Below the pieces are notes generated by a model. It saw only the letters and a list, made by a program, of their open reading frames with translations. It made no database searches and was not told the origin of the DNA. From positions 806,001 to 870,000 of the forward strand of contig NC_018944.1 of NCBI RefSeq assembly GCF_000304475.1: a stretch of DNA of 64,000 bases. The letters are read 5' to 3'. This stretch comes from Kazachstania africana CBS 2517 (lineage: Eukaryota > Ascomycota > Saccharomycetes > Saccharomycetales > Saccharomycetaceae). Positions 59,874 through 64,000 of the stretch are shown here, in pieces (within the stretch, counting starts at the first letter, position 1; every line of letters starts with the position of its first letter). The position numbers and the translations under genes are program-made.

Positions 59874-60165
59874 CGAGAATTGTGTCGGATCGTTGCTCTC
59901 TCCATCCTTACTGCACTACTTTTTTTTTCAACCTCATCGCTCTCCTATACTTACTGGAAAAAAAATGAATAGTATGCCAATAAGCTGATGCACGTTCGTT
60001 TCAAAAACAGCGGAAAAAATTGGTCACATATCACTCTGGCTACTTTATCAGCCTTTCCTTCAACTGATTTTGTAATTCAAGTCTCGATATATCCTCATTC
60101 TGATAATTTCACGGGAGTTTACATACAATAATTGCCAGCTTTCAGGGCTTAAATACAATAAATAC

Positions 60166-61812
60166 ATGATGTTCAGATACTCTATACTGGCAGTGTCATT
60201 TGCTGCCCTGTTTTACTACTACAGAACTACGATGCATGTCAAATTTAATCTCAAATACTGTCAGGACAAAATCGAAGATATGCTATTGACAACATGGAAC
60301 GATTACTCTAAAAATGGGTTCGGTTTCGACATTTACAGTCCTATCTCTCATCGTTCAAAAAACATGCCCAGAACCAATGAGCCATTAGGTTGGATAAATA
60401 TTGACTCTATAGACACTTTGATGCTCTTTTACAGCTCGACTAACAATTCCGGCACAAAATTAAAGTTAGAGGCAGAAATTATTAAGATTGAAAATTGGAT
60501 AACCAAGGACATTCACTATAAGGATATTGATGCTGAAATTAACATATTTGAAACCACGATTAGAATGCTGGGGGGGTTACTATCGGCATATTATCTGTCA
60601 AATGAATTCCAAGTTGGAAACTCCTCCTTGTATCTAAACAAGGCTACCGAACTGGCGGATATCCTATCTTTATCATTTGGACAATCACCTTCTGGTATAC
60701 CATTTTCAAGTATCAATCTGAAGACCGGTAACGCTATTAAGAACCATGCAGATCAAGGAGCGTCATCTACTGCAGAATTTACCACCTTGCAAATGGAGTT
60801 TAAATACCTGTCAGCCATAACAGGTAATGACACTTACTGGAAATTAGCTGAACAAGTTTATAAACCACTGTATGAACAAAACAACCTTCTAGGTCCAAGA
60901 TACGATGGGCTTGTGCCCATTTATACATTCGCAGACTCTGGTAAGTTTTTCACTTCAAATATTAGATTAGGTTCAAGAGGTGATTCATTCTACGAATATC
61001 TATTGAAGCAGTATCTACTAACACATGAGCCACTGTATTACCAGCTATATCGTCAATCTATGGAAGGTGTAAAGAAACATCTAGTGCATTACTCGTACCC
61101 AAACAAGTGGCTGTACATTGCAGAGAAACCAAATGGATTAACTGGTAGAATATCCCCGAAAATGGACCATCTGGTGTGCTTTATGGGTGGTCTATTGGCA
61201 ATGGGTGCCACAGAGGGGCTTCATATAAGCGAAGCACGCAAGCAGACATGGTGGGATTCTGTGAGAGAAGAAGATTGGCAGATAGCAAAGGATTTAACAC
61301 ATACTTGTTATCAAATGTATCACCAACTGCCATCTGGACTATCACCAGAAATCGTTGTTTTCAATGGCGACGAATTAGAAGAGCATGAAACGAGAGATTG
61401 GTGGAAGGCACCATCTGGCGATTTTTATGTGAAACCCTTGGATGCTCATAATTTACAAAGACCTGAAACTGTAGAATCGATAATGATCTTGTATCATTTA
61501 ACCGGGAATCAGAAATATCGTGAATGGGGACAAGAAATCATGGAAAGTTTTGATAAGAATACGTGTGTTCACTGCGATGATCCAAGTAGAAAATTTTACA
61601 CTTCTTTGAACAACTGTATTGAAATGCCCACAGATAAGAGGGACAATTTAGAAAGTTTTTGGATTGCAGAAACATTGAAGTATCTTCACTTACTTTTCCA
61701 AGACGATGTTGATATGACTAAGTTTGTTTTCAACACAGAGGCTCATCCATTCCCAGTACTAGACAAGGTAGTATTGGATTCACTGAAATTAGTCACTGGC
61801 TGGTCTTTATAG
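60166..61812 (+). CDS. MNS1: ER alpha-1,2-mannosidase I, GH47
   Basis: 548 residues, essentially the S. cerevisiae length (549). A short N-terminal signal anchor (about 4-20, RYSILAVSFAALFYYYR) makes it a type II ER protein. GH47 blocks follow in order: WNDYSKNGFGFDIYSP, INIFETTIRMLGGLLSAYYL, NHADQGASSTAEF, GSRGDSFYEYLLKQYLL, HLVCFMGGLLAMG with the cysteine of the structural disulfide (its partner is in LTHTCYQMY), RPETVESIMILYHLTGN and FNTEAHP with the Ca2+-binding threonine. It removes one mannose from Man9GlcNAc2, which times glycoprotein quality control. Two ATGs are adjacent at 60166 and 60169. Confidence 0.96.
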   Translation: MMFRYSILAVSFAALFYYYRTTMHVKFNLKYCQDKIEDMLLTTWNDYSKNGFGFDIYSPISHRSKNMPRTNEPLGWINIDSIDTLMLFYSSTNNSGTKLKLEAEIIKIENWITKDIHYKDIDAEINIFETTIRMLGGLLSAYYLSNEFQVGNSSLYLNKATELADILSLSFGQSPSGIPFSSINLKTGNAIKNHADQGASSTAEFTTLQMEFKYLSAITGNDTYWKLAEQVYKPLYEQNNLLGPRYDGLVPIYTFADSGKFFTSNIRLGSRGDSFYEYLLKQYLLTHEPLYYQLYRQSMEGVKKHLVHYSYPNKWLYIAEKPNGLTGRISPKMDHLVCFMGGLLAMGATEGLHISEARKQTWWDSVREEDWQIAKDLTHTCYQMYHQLPSGLSPEIVVFNGDELEEHETRDWWKAPSGDFYVKPLDAHNLQRPETVESIMILYHLTGNQKYREWGQEIMESFDKNTCVHCDDPSRKFYTSLNNCIEMPTDKRDNLESFWIAETLKYLHLLFQDDVDMTKFVFNTEAHPFPVLDKVVLDSLKLVTGWSL

Positions 61813-61873
61813 AGAACTATCAGCGATAAACGATTTTATACATACAAAAAACAAACATTAAGATATATAATAT

Positions 61874-62395
61874 TTAACTAGATGCTGCCATAATAGCACT
61901 GATAAGATCTCCGTTATTTTCCTTGAGCATCTTTATGGCTCTACTTCTCGAAACGTTAGCCTGTTGCATAACTAAGTCTACGTCTTCCGGGGGCAAGTTA
62001 CCAATATCCACATCTTCCTCTGCGTCTTGGACTGCCTCGACAGCGGCCTCTTCCATTTCTTCATTTCCCTTTTCCTCTTTGAACACCCCAATATCTTGGG
62101 CAATCTCTTCTGTGGATTTAGTGGCCGTGGGGAATATTCCAGAGCTTTGTGCTTCCTTCTGGACAGCTGCGAGTTTCTGAGCAAAATTGTCGACTGTGAC
62201 CTCCCCAAACACGACGTAATTACCACTAACAGACCTAAAAACGTCGGGATTATTGATTGCAAATATTTGATTGTCTTTCTTCTTAAAGGTGACCCTATTG
62301 ACACCACTGACTGGCTTCAAACCAAGCTTCATGAGATTCTCCCTCGATCTTCTCTCATTCCTGCTAAGTATAGTAACGTTACCTTCCTCAGTCAT
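61874..62395 (-). CDS. EGD2: NAC alpha subunit Egd2
   Basis: 173 residues from the ATG at 62395, which begins MTEEGNVTILSRNERRSRE and aligns with the start of yeast Egd2. The open frame runs on to a TTG at 62434. The NAC domain (about 15-80) shows VTFKKKDNQIFAINNPDVF and GNYVVFGEVTVDNFAQ, and the C-terminal UBA domain (about 132-173) is VDLVMQQANVSRSRAIKML. An acidic linker joins them. With Egd1 it forms the nascent polypeptide-associated complex at the ribosome exit. In S. cerevisiae EGD2 is YHR193C, so its place between MNS1 and NMD5 differs from that genome and probably preserves ancestral order. Confidence 0.95.
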   Translation of the reverse strand: MTEEGNVTILSRNERRSRENLMKLGLKPVSGVNRVTFKKKDNQIFAINNPDVFRSVSGNYVVFGEVTVDNFAQKLAAVQKEAQSSGIFPTATKSTEEIAQDIGVFKEEKGNEEMEEAAVEAVQDAEEDVDIGNLPPEDVDLVMQQANVSRSRAIKMLKENNGDLISAIMAASS

Positions 62396-62641
62396 CTTCT
62401 CAATTCTTGCTTGACCGTGACCACCAAGAATCAACTCTGACTCAAAAGTTCTTCTCCTGCTCTCTTTATATACTGGCGTGATGCCCTCAGTATCACCTGC
62501 TTCCCCTGTCCGATTTAGCCCTAACTATCAACCCTAGCAGTTTTTTTTTCAGTTTGCGATGAGCAAGAAATATCTGAAAAATTAGTATGCGATGTTGGCA
62601 GTATAACTGATAACTACAGCAGTCAAAAAAGTATCGTCAAT
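62396..62641. promoter_or_regulatory. EGD2/NMD5 divergent promoter with Tbf1-type sites
   Basis: 246 bp. AGCCCTAA (62517-62524) matches the Tbf1 consensus RCCCTAA, and AACCCTAG (62530-62537) is one base from it. Paired Tbf1 sites are common in promoters of translation-related genes in yeasts that do not rely on Rap1 alone. Confidence 0.45.
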
Positions 62642-64000
62642 ATGGACGCAAATGTGTTGTTACACTGCTTTTCTGGAACTTTAGTTCATGATGCTTCAAT
62701 CAGAAAAAATGCAGAGTCTCATCTGCAGGAGGCAAGTAAGACGCCAGGGTTTCTCGGCGCATGTTTAGACATTATTGCATCTGGAGAAGTCAACACAAGT
62801 ATTAAATTGTCTGCTTCGTTGTATTTTAAGAATAAGATTACCTACGGTTGGGATGCCGGCTCAAATTCTGTGGCTACTAAGAACGAGTTATTGAATTTTG
62901 TTGTGGACAATGACGAAAAACCTGTTGTTAAAGATATGCTGCTTCAAACAATGCTGCAATGTTCTAAGAATTCTCCTCAATGTGTCAAGATATTGAAGTC
63001 TGCATTAACTGTTATTATCAGCTCAGAGTATGCGCGCGGTAGATGGGAAGAACTTCTGCCAAAATCATTGGAATTACTTTCAAGTGATGATATCGACTTC
63101 ACTCATGTCGGTTTGATTTGCCTTTCTGAAATCTTTAGAACTTATAGATGGAAGGATAATGATGCAAGACAAGAATTAGAAAAATTGATTTTGGAGTATT
63201 TTCCACAACTTTTAGAGTACGCCAATAACTCTCTTTTCCAAAATGGTAGTACTATGACCAACAATAAGGTCGGTGAATTGATGAAATTGATACTTAAGAT
63301 TTATAAGTTTGTGACTTACTACGACTTGCCTTTCACTACACAGAGAGCAGAATCATTTATTCCGTGGGCAAATCTATTTGTATCGATTATTCAACATCCT
63401 ATTCCTGCTGATGCCTTGAACGGCTTGGATGTCGATCAACGTAAATTATTACCATGGGTGAAGTGCAAAAAATGGGCCTATGCTAATTTATTCAGATTGT
63501 TTCAAAGATATGGCTCAACTTCATTATCTAAAAAGTTCGAATATAATGAATTTAAACAATTGTACGTAGAACAATTTCTGCCACAATTTCTGCAATTAAT
63601 CTTTCAGCAGATCGAACAATGGAGAAATAATTCTCTTTGGTTAAGTGGCACATCATTGTACTATATCCTGAGTTTCTTAGAACAATCAATTACACAGAAA
63701 CCAACTTGGGAATTGGTTGGCCCACATTACGACGTAATGTTGAAACATATTATTTTCCCATTACTAAAACCAACTGAAGAAACATTGGAATTATTTAAAA
63801 ACGATCCCCAGGAATATATTCATAGAAACTTGGAGTTCTGGGATAATGACTACTCTTCTGATTCTGCTGCTGTCTCTCTGTTAGTAACAGCTGTTAACAA
63901 ACGTGGTAAATCAACATTACAGCCAACTTTGGAGTTTTTAATCGAAACTTCACAGGCTAATTGTGCTGATTTTGAGAATATTCAAATGAGTAATGCATTA
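62642..64000 (+). CDS. NMD5: Importin-beta family karyopherin Nmd5 (C-terminal part outside window)
   Basis: 453 codons from the ATG at 62642 to the window edge, with no stop. S. cerevisiae Nmd5 has about 1048 residues, so a little under half is visible. The importin-beta N-terminal domain is at about 20-100 (RKNAESHLQEASKTPGFLGACLDIIAS, SVKL-type helices and SASLYFKNKITYGW). HEAT repeats continue with PWVKCKKWAYANLFRLFQRYG. Nmd5 imports cargoes such as TFIIS and Hog1 into the nucleus. Sxm1 is the close paralogue; the MNS1 neighbour (YJR131W-YJR132W) favours NMD5. Confidence 0.93.
   Translation, partial: MDANVLLHCFSGTLVHDASIRKNAESHLQEASKTPGFLGACLDIIASGEVNTSIKLSASLYFKNKITYGWDAGSNSVATKNELLNFVVDNDEKPVVKDMLLQTMLQCSKNSPQCVKILKSALTVIISSEYARGRWEELLPKSLELLSSDDIDFTHVGLICLSEIFRTYRWKDNDARQELEKLILEYFPQLLEYANNSLFQNGSTMTNNKVGELMKLILKIYKFVTYYDLPFTTQRAESFIPWANLFVSIIQHPIPADALNGLDVDQRKLLPWVKCKKWAYANLFRLFQRYGSTSLSKKFEYNEFKQLYVEQFLPQFLQLIFQQIEQWRNNSLWLSGTSLYYILSFLEQSITQKPTWELVGPHYDVMLKHIIFPLLKPTEETLELFKNDPQEYIHRNLEFWDNDYSSDSAAVSLLVTAVNKRGKSTLQPTLEFLIETSQANCADFENIQMSNAL

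Noticed and set aside
62396..62434. EGD2 frame extended to 62434
   Set aside because: It begins with TTG, and the ATG at 62395 aligns with the known N-terminus.
1..64000. CRISPR arrays, bacterial operons, insertion sequences, rRNA genes
   Set aside because: None seen; tRNA structure, spliceosomal intron and gene content are those of a yeast nuclear chromosome.

Overview
This window is nuclear DNA of a budding yeast. It is AT-rich and gene-dense, and nearly all genes are intron-less. The genes are Saccharomycetaceae orthologues in runs that match Saccharomyces cerevisiae gene order as I remember it. A complete Argonaute gene is present, which S. cerevisiae lacks. Together with a SIR3-type gene at the ancestral SIR3/ECM7 locus, this points to an RNAi-competent yeast that diverged after the whole-genome duplication. 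Naumovozyma (e.g. N. castellii) fits best and Vanderwaltozyma is an alternative. The species is inferred, not proven.

Layout. (A) 1-22.2 kb: TRA1 (minus, C-terminus cut by the window edge), elongator tRNA-Met and a solo LTR-like repeat, then YPS7, PAL1, MRP1, SVF1 and a hexose transporter. This matches the S. cerevisiae YDR345-349 block with TRA1 from the paired YHR09x block. (B) 22.8-38.8 kb: CAR2, LSM3, MRPL4, SEC39, RPS1, SIR3, ECM7, GMC2, a YLR446W-type hexokinase-like gene and VMA6. This is the YLR438-447 order without interruption. (C) 39.5-48.6 kb: AGO1, where S. cerevisiae has RPL6B, then FPR4 and an HMG-CoA reductase. (D) 49.6-64 kb: VPS70, tRNA-Trp with intron, a second solo LTR-like repeat, RSF2, a possible small RNA locus, EFM3, MNS1, EGD2 and the start of NMD5. 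This is the YJR126-132 block with EGD2 inserted.

Most genes are housekeeping: transcription co-activation, ribosome and mitoribosome, V-ATPase, sterol synthesis, glycan trimming, nuclear import and arginine catabolism. Argonaute and the Sir3-like protein are two different silencing machineries, in a window that also holds two decayed retrotransposon LTRs near tRNA genes. GMC2 is a two-exon gene with a perfect URS1 (Ume6) element upstream, as expected of an early meiotic gene. Several other promoters carry recognisable signals: tandem Rap1 sites at RPS1, a cluster of Rgt1-type sites at the hexose transporter, PAC/RRPE at FPR4, Reb1 between LSM3 and MRPL4, and Tbf1-type sites between EGD2 and NMD5.

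Five of the longest open frames begin at TTG or GTG. For these I moved the start to the first homologous ATG (MRP1, the hexose transporter, SIR3, VPS70, EGD2). S. cerevisiae names, lengths and gene order are from memory.
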